Below are positions 18,105 through 27,626 of a DNA stretch of 57,450 bases, piece after piece. This DNA comes from Clostridioides difficile (GTDB lineage: Bacteria > Bacillota > Clostridia > Peptostreptococcales > Peptostreptococcaceae). The stretch's first letter is position 1. Each line of letters starts with the position of its first letter. The translations under genes were made by a program, and so were the position numbers. The stretch covers positions 838 to 58,287 of the forward strand of contig NZ_OEZH01000129.1 in assembly GCF_900243075.1 (NCBI RefSeq), in the 5' to 3' direction. Under the pieces are notes generated by a model. That model was not told the origin of the DNA and did no database searches. It was given only the letters and a program-made list of their open reading frames with translations.

Positions 18105-21100
18105 ATTAGAACTTACAGGGCTTAATAGCTATATTGATAAACAAGTCATAGACTTTGAAAAACTAATTGAAAGAGGTTTATTTGGAATATTTGGAACTAC
18201 TGGAAGTGGAAAATCTACAATTTTAGATGCCATAACGATTGCTATGTATGGAAATATATCCAGAAATACAAAAGAATATATAAATAGTGTGTGTGATAAG
18301 GCAATTATATCATATGAATTTGAAATAGGAAGCAAAAACACCAGAAGAAGATACATTGTAGACAGAACTATTGCTAGAAGTAAAACAGGAACAAAGACTT
18401 CCAATGCTAGATTAATAGAAGTATTGAATGACAATACTAAAAATGTTTTGGCTGATAAGGTTGTGGAAGTAAATGAAAAAGTAGCTCAGGTTGTAGGATT
18501 AACAGCAAATGATTTTACTAGGTCAGTAGTTTTACCACAAGATAAATTTAATGAGTTTCTAAGGTTGTCACGTGCAGACAGAAGAGACATGCTAGAAAGA
18601 ATTTTCAATCTTGAGAAATATGGAAGAAGCCTTGGAGAAAAAGTAAAAAAGAGAAAAAATCTACATTTACAAAATTTAAAAGATTTGAAATCAAAATTAA
18701 GTCAATATGATGGAATTACAGATGAAGTATACAATAACATAAATCAAGAGTTAATAGAGTTAAAAAAATTAGAAAAAGAGAAGAATAATGCTTTAGATTT
18801 AGCTCAGAAATCTTATGAAGAGAGTAAAGCAGTATATGAAGAACAATTAAAATTAGAGAAAAATGAACTTAGAAAAAATGAACTTAATTTAAAAAGTAGT
18901 GAGATAAAAGAAAAGATTGCTCTTGTAGAAAATGATGGCAATGCAAGAAAAGTAGACCCATACATAGGTTCAGTTCAAAATCTAGAAAAAAAAATAAATG
19001 AAGATAGCTTTACAGTAAGCAATTTAGAAAAGAAATTGGTTATATTAAATCAAGAACTTGAAGTCATAAAAAGTAGATATGAAAAAATAAGTAGAATTAA
19101 AAATGAAGAAGTACCTAAATTAAGTGAGGAAAAAATTAGATTACAACAAGCGATAAAATTAGAAGAAGAATTAGTTTTACTAGATAAAGAATTAAAAGAG
19201 TTAAAAGAAAATGGAATTAATTTAAATAAGAATAAAGTGGAGTTAGAAAAAGTAAAACAAGAGTCTGAATCTAGAAGAGATTCAGTTAATAAGTCTATAA
19301 AAGAAGTTGAAGGAAAAATTGATAAAGTAAATATAAGTGCAGAATTAAAGCAGAAAATATTTTTAGCCTATGAATATGAGAAAGATTACAATAAAGTGTT
19401 ACAAGAGAAAAATCAAAAAATAAATAAACTAGAAGAAATACTCAAAGAGACAGAAGATATAAATTTAAAAGTCAGATATATTGATAAAGATAAAAATGAT
19501 ATAAAACGCAATTTAGAAAATTTATCTCTTCACTTAGATGTTCTTCTTAAAAAATGTCCTGGTAAGAGCGCAGATTTACTTTTAAAATCTGAATATGTAA
19601 CTGAGTTAAGAAATAAAGCAAATAATACCAAAGAAAATGAAATTAAGAAAAATAGTATACAGGATGAATTGAAGATAGTACTTGAAAGTAAGTTTAATAC
19701 TGAAAGAGAAATAAATTTACTAAATGAAAAACTTGAAAATAATAGAAAGAATAGAGAAGACCTAGAAAAAGAGTTAGAAGAACTAAAATATTTAAATTTA
19801 GCCTCTGAACTTAGACGTGAATTAAAAGAAAATATGCCTTGTCCAGTTTGCGGGTCAAAACACCATGAAAATCATAATATAACTAAATATGATGAGAATA
19901 TAGCTTTTGTTAAAGAAAAACTTGAAAAATTAGAAAAAGAAAAAATAAGTATAAGAAACAATATAGAGGAATTAAATGCTAAAATAAGTGGATATTTATC
20001 TATAGAAAAAATGAAGACTAAAGAACTTGAATATGTAAAGGGCAAACTAGGGGATATTCCATCTAGCCAATTATTAAAAAAACTTGATGATGAGCAAAGA
20101 AAGCTTGCTTTGTTAAAGTCTAATATTCAAGATTGGGAGAAAGAGAAAGAGGATACGGAAAATAAAGTAACATTAGCTAAAGAAGAAAAAAATAGAATTG
20201 AAAAAGAAGAATTAAAAGTAAAAGAAAGTTTGAATAACTATAAGAAATTAACAAGAGATTTAAATACAGAGATAGAAGGTTTAGAAAATAAATGTAAAAA
20301 ACTTAAACAGGAGTATATAGGACTAAAGACAATTACCAAAGTTTCTAATTTATTGTCAAAAGTAGAAGAAATAAGAGAGAATGAAAAAAAATTAGAATTA
20401 CTAAGCACTGGGTATTCAAATTTATTAAAAAATAGAGACTTATTGGACGTTAAAATAAGAGAAAATGAAAGTAAACTACATGAAATAGAGATAGAGTTAA
20501 TAAAGGCTAGAGAACTATATGCAGAAAAAAAATTGCATAGAGATAATAAGTATAAAGACGTTATTAACATAACGAAAGGTGATTTAGCTAAAAATCTTTT
20601 ACATAATGTTGAAGAAAATATATGTAAGATATTAGAACAAGAAGAAACAAGTAAGAAAAAATTGGAAGAGCAAAGATTAGAATATGAAAAGAATATTGCT
20701 GAAAAACACAATATAGATGGAAGGCTTAAAACGGCTAAGGAACAATATAAAGAACAAAAAGCAATACTAAATAAACTATTAGAAGAAAATAAATTTGAAA
20801 GCATATATGCAGTAAAGAGAGCTTTATTAGATGCTGATGAAACAAAAAAATTGATTGAAGAGATATTAGAGCATGAAGAAGAGCAAAAGTTATTATCATT
20901 TAAAATAAAGTCATCAAAAGAAAAGTTAAATGGAAGAACTATAAAGAAGGAGTACTTTGAACAATTAAAAGATGAGATTTATAATCTGAAAGTAGAAATA
21001 GGAAATATATCTAAAGATATTGGAGCTAATCAAAATAAACTAATAACATTAAAAGACTCTTTAGATAAGATAAATGATTTTAATAAAGAGCTTAAAGTAG

Positions 21101-21618
21101 TTGAACACAATGTAGACTTATTGGAAGAACTAGATAAATGTATACAAGGAAATAAATTTGTAGAATATGTTTCTACAAACCAATTAAAATATATAGCTTT
21201 GGAAGCATCAAAAAGATTAGATGGAATAACAAAAGGAAGATATGCACTTGAAATTGACTCTACACTAAATTTTGTAATGAGAGATAACTTTAATGGAGGA
21301 GAAAGACGAAGCATTGATACTCTATCTGGCGGAGAGACATTCTTAACTTCTCTATCACTAGCACTTGCTCTTTCATCTCAAATACAATTAAAGGGAAGTG
21401 CACCACTAGAATTCTTCTTTTTAGATGAAGGTTTTGGTTCATTAGATAGTGAACTTTTAGAAATTGTTATAGAATCATTGGAAAGATTGCATAGTAATAA
21501 TCTAAGTGTGGGTATAATAAGTCATGTCGAGGAACTTAAAAATAGAGTTCCTGTTAAGCTATTAGTTTCATCTAGTGAGGCTGGAATAGGCTCAAAAGTA
21601 AAAATTGAATATAGTTAG
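18091..21618 (+). CDS. sbcC: Nuclease SbcCD subunit C (Rad50 family ATPase)
   Basis: 1175 residues starting MRPIRLELTG. I prefer the ATG at 18091 over the upstream in-frame GTG at 18070 because family members begin this way. It has Walker A GTTGSGKSTI near residue 38, two long Lys/Glu-rich coiled coils either side of a zinc hook CPVC (Cys584, Cys587), and a C-terminal ABC signature LSGGETF with Walker B FFFLDEGFGSLD. It is the SMC-like ATPase that clamps DNA for SbcD. It is the last gene of the end-processing run; a 130 bp AT-rich gap follows. Confidence 0.96.
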   Translation: MRPIRLELTGLNSYIDKQVIDFEKLIERGLFGIFGTTGSGKSTILDAITIAMYGNISRNTKEYINSVCDKAIISYEFEIGSKNTRRRYIVDRTIARSKTGTKTSNARLIEVLNDNTKNVLADKVVEVNEKVAQVVGLTANDFTRSVVLPQDKFNEFLRLSRADRRDMLERIFNLEKYGRSLGEKVKKRKNLHLQNLKDLKSKLSQYDGITDEVYNNINQELIELKKLEKEKNNALDLAQKSYEESKAVYEEQLKLEKNELRKNELNLKSSEIKEKIALVENDGNARKVDPYIGSVQNLEKKINEDSFTVSNLEKKLVILNQELEVIKSRYEKISRIKNEEVPKLSEEKIRLQQAIKLEEELVLLDKELKELKENGINLNKNKVELEKVKQESESRRDSVNKSIKEVEGKIDKVNISAELKQKIFLAYEYEKDYNKVLQEKNQKINKLEEILKETEDINLKVRYIDKDKNDIKRNLENLSLHLDVLLKKCPGKSADLLLKSEYVTELRNKANNTKENEIKKNSIQDELKIVLESKFNTEREINLLNEKLENNRKNREDLEKELEELKYLNLASELRRELKENMPCPVCGSKHHENHNITKYDENIAFVKEKLEKLEKEKISIRNNIEELNAKISGYLSIEKMKTKELEYVKGKLGDIPSSQLLKKLDDEQRKLALLKSNIQDWEKEKEDTENKVTLAKEEKNRIEKEELKVKESLNNYKKLTRDLNTEIEGLENKCKKLKQEYIGLKTITKVSNLLSKVEEIRENEKKLELLSTGYSNLLKNRDLLDVKIRENESKLHEIEIELIKARELYAEKKLHRDNKYKDVINITKGDLAKNLLHNVEENICKILEQEETSKKKLEEQRLEYEKNIAEKHNIDGRLKTAKEQYKEQKAILNKLLEENKFESIYAVKRALLDADETKKLIEEILEHEEEQKLLSFKIKSSKEKLNGRTIKKEYFEQLKDEIYNLKVEIGNISKDIGANQNKLITLKDSLDKINDFNKELKVVEHNVDLLEELDKCIQGNKFVEYVSTNQLKYIALEASKRLDGITKGRYALEIDSTLNFVMRDNFNGGERRSIDTLSGGETFLTSLSLALALSSQIQLKGSAPLEFFFLDEGFGSLDSELLEIVIESLERLHSNNLSVGIISHVEELKNRVPVKLLVSSSEAGIGSKVKIEYS

Positions 21619-21748
21619 AAAATATGTGTTAATTGAATATATTATCTAATATTTCCAAAAAATATATAATTGTGATATAATTAAAACTAATATTAAAGTT
21701 ATTTATAATTAATATTAATATAAAAACATGTAAGTAGGAGTGTGGTAA

Positions 21749-23002
21749 GTGTTGGAATCGCCCAATAATTTGATTCAGATTATATTTTTAATAGTATTAC
21801 TTATGGGGTCTGCATTTTTCTCAGCATCTGAAACGGCTTTAATGTCGTTGAGTAAAATTAGAATCAGATATATGCAAGATGAAGGAGTTAAAGGAGCTAA
21901 GTTAGTAAGTTCATTAATAGAAAATCCAAATAAACTTTTAAGTTCTATATTGGTTGGAAATAACGTCGTAAATATAGCAGCAACATCCATATCAACATCT
22001 TTGTTTATAGGATTAATGGGAGAAAAAGGAGTTGCACTTGCTACAGCTGTTATGACAGTATTAGTATTAATATTTGGTGAGATTACTCCAAAAACAATAG
22101 CAGCAAGTAATTCAGAAAAGGTTTCTCTATTGGTATCTAAACCTATAAAAGCAATTATATTTGTATTAAGACCAATAGTATGGATATTTAACATAATCAC
22201 AAATGTTATATTTAAATTACTTGGTATAACAAACAAAGGAGCTAAATCATTCATAACTGAAGAAGAATTAAAGACTATGGTAAATGTAAGTCATGAAGAA
22301 GGCGTCCTTGAAATGGAAGAAAGAGAAATCATAAACAATGTATTTGAATTTGGAGATATGCAAGCTAAAAATGCAATGATACAAAGAATAGATATGGTAG
22401 CTATAGATATGGAAGATAGTTATGATGAGATAATACAGGTATTTAAGACTGAAAAACTAAGTAGAATGCCTGTGTATGAAGAAACTATAGATGATATTGT
22501 AGGAATACTTAATATAAAAGATATTATATTTTTATCTGATGAAGAAATAGAGTCATTTGATATTAAAAATTATATGAGAGAGCCTTTTTTCACATATGAG
22601 TTCAAAAAAATAACACAACTTCTTGAAGAGATGAAACTTGAAAAAAGCCAGATGGCTATAGTTGTAGATGAGTATGGTGGAACATCTGGACTTTTAACTA
22701 TAGAAGATTTAGTAGAAGTAATTGTTGGAGATATAGAGGATGAATATGATGAAGAAGAAGATGAAATACAAGTTATAAAAGAAGATGAGTATATTGTAGA
22801 TGGAAGTACTAAAATTGGTGATGTCAATGAACTTATTGGTGTAAATTTAGAATCTGAGGAGTTTGATTCTATAGGTGGATTTATAATTGGGCACTTAAGC
22901 AGATTGCCAGAAGAGAATGAAGTAATTGAAGTCGATAATATAAGATTTTGTATAGAAAGTATCGAAAAAAATAGAATTAAAAAAATAAGAATATATACAT
23001 AA
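21749..23002 (+). CDS. CorC/HlyC-family membrane protein (DUF21 + CBS pair)
   Basis: 417 residues, GTG start with GGAG eight bases upstream. An N-terminal CNNM/DUF21 domain has about four membrane segments (8-25 onward; SASETALMSLSKIRIRY and GNNVVNIAATS are characteristic). A cytosolic CBS-domain pair follows (about 200-330: MIQRIDMVAID, RMPVYEETIDDIVGILNIKD, VVDEYGGTSGLLTIEDL). A C-terminal CorC_HlyC domain ends the protein. Family members are linked to Mg2+/Co2+ efflux or resistance; the old name hemolysin is misleading. It is single-transcribed, closed by the strong terminator at 23027. Confidence 0.9.
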   Translation: MLESPNNLIQIIFLIVLLMGSAFFSASETALMSLSKIRIRYMQDEGVKGAKLVSSLIENPNKLLSSILVGNNVVNIAATSISTSLFIGLMGEKGVALATAVMTVLVLIFGEITPKTIAASNSEKVSLLVSKPIKAIIFVLRPIVWIFNIITNVIFKLLGITNKGAKSFITEEELKTMVNVSHEEGVLEMEEREIINNVFEFGDMQAKNAMIQRIDMVAIDMEDSYDEIIQVFKTEKLSRMPVYEETIDDIVGILNIKDIIFLSDEEIESFDIKNYMREPFFTYEFKKITQLLEEMKLEKSQMAIVVDEYGGTSGLLTIEDLVEVIVGDIEDEYDEEEDEIQVIKEDEYIVDGSTKIGDVNELIGVNLESEEFDSIGGFIIGHLSRLPEENEVIEVDNIRFCIESIEKNRIKKIRIYT

Positions 23003-23026
23003 TGTAATAATGTTCTTAAATTTATC

Positions 23027-23077
23027 ATAAGTGCATGAATATAGAAGCTAACTTTTATATTCATGCACTTATTTTTA
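23027..23077 (+). terminator. Strong rho-independent terminator
   Basis: A perfect 17-bp inverted repeat (ATAAGTGCATGAATATA at 23027-23043 with its complement at 23056-23072) has a 12-nt loop and is followed by a T-rich tract. Confidence 0.9.
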
Positions 23078-23149
23078 TTTTATATTCAAATAAAACTAGT
23101 ATGAAATGGACAAAATAAAAATATAAATTAGAAGAAAGGAGATTTTAAG

Positions 23150-24202
23150 ATGAGCATATTAGAAAGTAATTTTTTATATAAGTTAAAAAATAACACTATC
23201 TTTTTTTGTATATATACATTGTCATTCGTTTTTATTTACAAAGCTTTTCCATACATAGCTCCATTTTTTTTAGGTGGTATAATAGCACTTATGATTAACC
23301 CTATATCGCAAAAATTAGAAAACAAGTTCCATATAAACAAAGGTATATCTACACTCGTTTTAAGTTTTCTTGCAGTAGCTGTAGTTAGTACAGTTACTAC
23401 AATAATAGTAATAAATTCAGTAAAAGAATTAATGGGATTTTTAAATAATATATCTGCTAACCCTGAGGATATAAGCAATAATATTATGTATTTCTTAAAT
23501 AAGATAAATGACTTTATGAAATCGTTTCAAGAAATAGCCAACTTTGATGTAGAACAATTAGTAAATAAATTCAGTGGAGAAGTAATGCAAATTACAAAAA
23601 ATCTTCTTACTAGTATACTTGGACTGGCTACTTCTATTCCATACATTATAATATTTATAATTACTTTGTTTATTGCTACATATTTTATAGCAAAAGACTT
23701 AGATAAGATTGAAAATGGTTTTTATGATATGTTTACTGTTGATGTCAGAAATAAGGTGAAAAATGTAAAAAAAGAGGCAGGTATTTCTCTTGTTGGATAT
23801 ATAAGGGCCTATACAATACTAATGGCTATAACATTTTTTGCAATCTGGGGAAGTTTTGCTTTATTTGGATTGAAATATGGTCTAATAGTAGGGTTTGTGG
23901 GAGCTTTAATGGATTTAATTCCATTTCTTGGGATAATAACAATATACCTTCCAATAATTGTTTACTATTTTCTTATAAAAAATTATTTTATAGCTATAAG
24001 TATGACTATAATATTTTTTACCTTATCTTTAATTAGAGAAATACTTGAACCTAAACTAGTATCAGTAAATGTTGGACTAAATCCATTAGCTACACTAGCT
24101 GCGATTTTTATTGGAATCCAAGTAAAAGGAATAATTGGAGTAATTTTTTGTTTGGGTTTGGTATGTATGCATGATATACTTAAGAAGGTGGATATTTTTT
24201 AA
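23150..24202 (+). CDS. AI-2E/YtvI-family integral membrane protein
   Basis: 350 residues, ATG with AAAGGAG just upstream. There are seven to eight hydrophobic segments: an N-terminal pair (19-50), one near 65-88, one near 160-180, and a C-terminal cluster (215-345). The late motif GFVGALMDLIPFLGI is typical of PF01594. The closest named relative I recognise is the sporulation protein YtvI. Family members are permeases or Na+/H+ antiporters with poorly known substrates. It is transcribed alone between terminators, so context does not settle its role. Confidence 0.8.
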   Translation: MSILESNFLYKLKNNTIFFCIYTLSFVFIYKAFPYIAPFFLGGIIALMINPISQKLENKFHINKGISTLVLSFLAVAVVSTVTTIIVINSVKELMGFLNNISANPEDISNNIMYFLNKINDFMKSFQEIANFDVEQLVNKFSGEVMQITKNLLTSILGLATSIPYIIIFIITLFIATYFIAKDLDKIENGFYDMFTVDVRNKVKNVKKEAGISLVGYIRAYTILMAITFFAIWGSFALFGLKYGLIVGFVGALMDLIPFLGIITIYLPIIVYYFLIKNYFIAISMTIIFFTLSLIREILEPKLVSVNVGLNPLATLAAIFIGIQVKGIIGVIFCLGLVCMHDILKKVDIF

Positions 24203-24290
24203 TTATAATAATTTAGAGATTTTTTTAATAAAATTTTATTCACTTACAAATAAAAATTTTCATTAATATTATAAGAAAGAGGGTATATAT

Positions 24291-25517
24291 GTGAAACAAA
24301 AAGTAGTAGAAAGATTTTTAAAATACGTATCATTTGATACAACATCTAATTCTCAATGTGAAAATTGTCCATCTTCAGAAGGTCAAAGAGTTTTAGCTAA
24401 GTATATAGTTGAAGAGCTAAAGATAATGGGGATTGATGATGTGAATTTAGATGAAAATAGTTATGTAATGGCTACTTTAAAAGGGAATACTGAAGGTGTG
24501 GATACTATAGGGTTCATATCACATTTAGATACAATTGAAGATGTTAGTGGAAAAGATATTAAGCCAAGAATAATAGAAAACTATGATGGAAAAGACATAG
24601 TTTTAAATGAAGAATTAAATGTTGTTACATATATAAAGGATTCTCCAGAGTTAGCAGAATTTAAAGGTGATGACTTGATAGTTACTGATGGAACAACATT
24701 ACTTGGTTCTGATGATAAAGCTGGTATAGCTGAAATAATAACTGCAATAGAATATCTAATAAATCATCCAGAAATTAAACATGGAGATATAAAAATAGGA
24801 TTTACACCAGATGAAGAAATTGGTAGAGGTGCTGATTTATTTGATGTTGAAAAATTTGGAGCAAAATATGCATATACTTTGGATGGAGGAATAGTTGGAG
24901 AACTTGAATGTGAAAACTTCAATGCAGCAAATGCAACTATTACTATACATGGTAGAAATGTTCATCCAGGTTCAGCTAAAAATAAAATGGTAAATGCTAT
25001 ACATATAGCTACTGAAATATCAGAAATGTTTCCAGCAAATGAAAGACCAGAAACAACAGAAGGGTATGAAGGATTTTGGCATTTAAATTCTATAGGTGGA
25101 AATGTTGAAAATGTAAGTATGTCTTATATTATTAGAGACCATTGCAAAGAAAAATTTGAACAGAGAAAATCTATTATGATAGAAAATATAGAAAAAATAA
25201 ATAAAAAATATGATAATAGAGTAGAATTAGATTTAAAAGATTCTTATTATAATATGAAAGAAAAGATTGAGCCAGTTATGTTTATAGTTGATATAGCTAA
25301 AGAAGCTATGGAGGAGTTAGATATAAAGCCACGTCTAGTGCCTGTAAGAGGAGGTACTGATGGAGCAAGGTTATCTTTTAATGGGCTACCTTGTCCAAAC
25401 ATCTTTACTGGTGGATTAAACTTCCATGGAAAAAATGAGTGTATACCAGTTAGTTCTATGGAGAAAGCTACTAGATTAATTGTAAGAATAGCTGAAAAAT
25501 ATGCTGAAAGAGTTTAG
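24291..25517 (+). CDS. pepT: Peptidase T (tripeptide aminopeptidase)
   Basis: 408 residues, GTG start after AGAAAGAGGG. M20B-family zinc sites are all present: SHLDT, GSDDKAG (metal-bridging Asp), TPDEEIGRG (catalytic and ligand Glu), YTLDGG, and a C-terminal GGTDGARLSF / GGLNFHGKNE. The lid-domain motif HPGSAKNKMVNA is also typical. It removes the N-terminal residue from tripeptides in the cytosol, supplying amino acids for fermentation. It is monocistronic, with a hairpin after the stop. Confidence 0.96.
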   Translation: MKQKVVERFLKYVSFDTTSNSQCENCPSSEGQRVLAKYIVEELKIMGIDDVNLDENSYVMATLKGNTEGVDTIGFISHLDTIEDVSGKDIKPRIIENYDGKDIVLNEELNVVTYIKDSPELAEFKGDDLIVTDGTTLLGSDDKAGIAEIITAIEYLINHPEIKHGDIKIGFTPDEEIGRGADLFDVEKFGAKYAYTLDGGIVGELECENFNAANATITIHGRNVHPGSAKNKMVNAIHIATEISEMFPANERPETTEGYEGFWHLNSIGGNVENVSMSYIIRDHCKEKFEQRKSIMIENIEKINKKYDNRVELDLKDSYYNMKEKIEPVMFIVDIAKEAMEELDIKPRLVPVRGGTDGARLSFNGLPCPNIFTGGLNFHGKNECIPVSSMEKATRLIVRIAEKYAERV

Positions 25518-25553
25518 TTAAAAAGTATTCAAAAATTAAGCATTTAAAGTTAT

Positions 25554-25629
25554 AATAGCTATATCATTCTTTATAAGTCAGGCTGATTATAAGCTTGTAT
25601 TGTATTTGAAATGGTATAGCTATTTTTAT
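25554..25629 (+). terminator. Terminator after pepT
   Basis: AATAGCTATATCATT (25554-25568) pairs with AATGGTATAGCTATT (25610-25624) and is followed by a T run. The 41-nt loop is long and has its own weaker hairpin (TATAAGTCAG/CTGATTATA). Confidence 0.65.
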
Positions 25630-25723
25630 GATTATTTTTATAAAAGATAATTATTTTTAGTTTAGGGTATCAATAAGAAATATGGATATCAATAGGTATT
25701 AACATTTAAAAGGGGGAATTGTA

Positions 25724-26776
25724 TTGAAAATTAAATCTAAAAAAGTAATAGCATTTGCACTTTCATTTGGGATTATGATGCCAAGTTGTGTATATGCAGA
25801 CACTACTAGTAAAAATCAAAATAAACAGGTAGATATGAATCATTATCTTCAAAACAGAAAATCTCCAAAGGAGGAAACGCTAATTGGTGAAGATAGATTT
25901 GATACAGCCATAAAAATATCTCAAAGTGGATGGAATAATGGTTCAGAAAGGGTGTTTCTAGTTAACTCAAATTCATTGCCAGATGCATTGGCTTCAACTC
26001 CTTTGGCAAGTAAGTTGGATGCACCAATACTACTTACCAATAAAAACAGTATACCAGAGAATGTAACAGATGAAATAAATAGGCTTAATCCAGCAGAAGT
26101 TATTTTAATTGGAAGTGAAGGAGCTATTTCATCAAGTGTAAAAGAATATCTTGAAGATATAGGAGTGTTAGTTAGTAGAATTGGTGGAGCAGATAGAGAA
26201 GAGACATCTTTACTCCTTACTAAGCAGTTAGATGATACTGGTGATTTAGGTGTTTCAAAAGTGGCAGTGGTTAATGGATATAATGGGCTAGCAGATGCAA
26301 CTTCAATATCAAGCCCAGCAGCAAGTGATAATATGGCTATAATATATACAGGTAAAGATAGTATAAGAAGTGAAGCAAAGAACTTTATTACACAAAACTC
26401 AACTGAGACATACATAGTAGGTGGAGAGTATAGCATAAGTAAAAAACTTGAAGGACAATTAATAAATTCAGAAAGACTAGCAGGAACAGATAGAAAAGAT
26501 ACAAACGCTAAAGTCTTAGAAAAATTTTATGGTAAGTCAAGTAAGGTTAATAATATGTATTTTGCAAAAGATGGAAGTGGTAGAGAAGCCGATTTAGTTG
26601 ATGGGCTTGCTGCTGGAGTATTAGCTTCAAAAACAAAGTCACCTGTAATCCTTGCAAGTGAAAGTTTAAGTAGTGCACAGAAAAGTTTTATAAAAAAAGT
26701 AAAGGCTGATAAATTTGTACAAGTTGGTGGAGGTAAGAATAGTAAGCCATATACAGAAGCATTAGCATTACAGTAA
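25724..26776 (+). CDS. cwp18: Cell-wall protein consisting of three CWB2 repeats
   Basis: 350 residues, TTG start with AGGGGG eight bases upstream. The signal peptide is cleaved near VYA/DTT (residue 25). Three CWB2 repeats (LIGEDRFDTAI, IGGADREETS, LAGTDRKDTN) fill the rest, leaving no catalytic domain. It should be exported and bound to the wall under or within the S-layer. Size, repeat-only build and position downstream of addAB/pepT match C. difficile Cwp18. The function beyond wall binding is unknown. Confidence 0.85.
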   Translation: MKIKSKKVIAFALSFGIMMPSCVYADTTSKNQNKQVDMNHYLQNRKSPKEETLIGEDRFDTAIKISQSGWNNGSERVFLVNSNSLPDALASTPLASKLDAPILLTNKNSIPENVTDEINRLNPAEVILIGSEGAISSSVKEYLEDIGVLVSRIGGADREETSLLLTKQLDDTGDLGVSKVAVVNGYNGLADATSISSPAASDNMAIIYTGKDSIRSEAKNFITQNSTETYIVGGEYSISKKLEGQLINSERLAGTDRKDTNAKVLEKFYGKSSKVNNMYFAKDGSGREADLVDGLAAGVLASKTKSPVILASESLSSAQKSFIKKVKADKFVQVGGGKNSKPYTEALALQ

Positions 26777-26800
26777 TATTGTGTAAATCAAAATTAATAT

Positions 26801-26904
26801 ATAATAAGAGCAAGTAAACTAAGTTATGCTTCAATATAATATATAATAAAAACAAGTAAACTAAGTTATATTTCAATATAGTATAGAATAAAACAAGTAA
26901 ACCA
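26801..26904. repeat. Three imperfect tandem copies of a 41-42 bp unit
   Basis: The core CAAGTAAACT/C recurs at 26811, 26853 and 26894 (spacing 42 and 41 bp), each within ATAATA...CAAGTAAACTAAGTTAT...TTCAATATA. The third copy forms the left arm of the terminator at 26891-26980. Confidence 0.85.
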
Positions 26905-26986
26905 GATTCTATTTAATTTGAAGTTTAAGGTATTGTACTTAAATTTCTAGTTGAGAAGAAATAAAATGGTTTACTTGTTTTTTATT
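26891..26986. terminator. Terminator-like inverted repeat between convergent genes
   Basis: AAACAAGTAAACCA (26891-26904) and TGGTTTACTTGTTT (26967-26980) are perfect complements. The right arm is followed by a T run on the plus strand, and the left arm is preceded by A residues that would be T on the minus strand. It could therefore end both cwp18 and the minus-strand phosphodiesterase. The 62-nt loop is long. Confidence 0.6.
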
Positions 26987-27032
26987 ATGAATTTAACAAA
27001 TTAAAGTTTACTTTATCTTTATTGAAAGTTTA

Positions 27033-27602
27033 CTAATCATTAATATTTATTATATTCCCAGTATTGATGTCAATTAAGTTGATATCAAGTTCAAGCTCAT
27101 CTTCATCATCAGTTTTTATGATATCTATAATTGCAACAGAATGGCTTCCATCTTTTGGGATAGAAGTACTTCCTGGATTTATTACTATTAAATTATCATC
27201 CATGTATAGCTTTTTTACATGAGTATGTCCTAAAACTAATATGTCAGTACCCATTTTCTTTGCCTTGTCAATAATTTCTTCTTCTGATTCTGTATAGCCA
27301 TGGTTCAATATAATTCTAATTTCACCAAATTGGCTCATGACATAGGGACTCTGAATAGGATGTTGTATTACCATTTGGTCAACATCTGCATCACAGTTTC
27401 CTTTTACAATCATAATATTTTCTAATTTATTTAATACCTCAATAAATTTTTTAGGATTATATCCTTCTGGAATTTCATTTCTAGGGCCATGATATAAGAC
27501 GTCTCCACCATGTAATAGAACGTCACAATCAGACAATACATTTAACGCTTTTTCAAAGTAAAGTAAACTACCATGAGTATCACTCATTATTCCTATTTTC
27601 AT
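27033..27602 (-). CDS. YfcE-type metallophosphoesterase
   Basis: 189 residues. It has the calcineurin-like metal motifs MSDTHGS (Asp8, His10), HGGDVLYHG, VKGNCD, LNHGYTES and VLGHTHVK, matching small bacterial YfcE/MJ0936-type phosphodiesterases that hydrolyse phosphodiesters with Mn2+. The physiological substrate is unknown for most members. It follows NAD kinase on the same strand after 24 bp and is probably cotranscribed with it. The C-terminal 30 residues are acidic (DDEDELELD). Confidence 0.88.
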   Translation of the reverse strand: MKIGIMSDTHGSLLYFEKALNVLSDCDVLLHGGDVLYHGPRNEIPEGYNPKKFIEVLNKLENIMIVKGNCDADVDQMVIQHPIQSPYVMSQFGEIRIILNHGYTESEEEIIDKAKKMGTDILVLGHTHVKKLYMDDNLIVINPGSTSIPKDGSHSVAIIDIIKTDDEDELELDINLIDINTGNIININD

Positions 27603-27626
27603 ATTTAAAATCCTCCTAAGTTCAGT

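Noticed and set aside
20238-20804. 188-codon open frame on the minus strand within sbcC
   Set aside because: It is antisense to the Lys/Glu-rich coiled coil, which produces a Ser/Leu/Phe-rich low-complexity reading. There is no ribosome binding site.
26801-26904. Possible CRISPR array
   Set aside because: The three copies are contiguous, imperfect and 41-42 bp apart with no distinct spacers, and no cas genes are present. They are simple tandem repeats.
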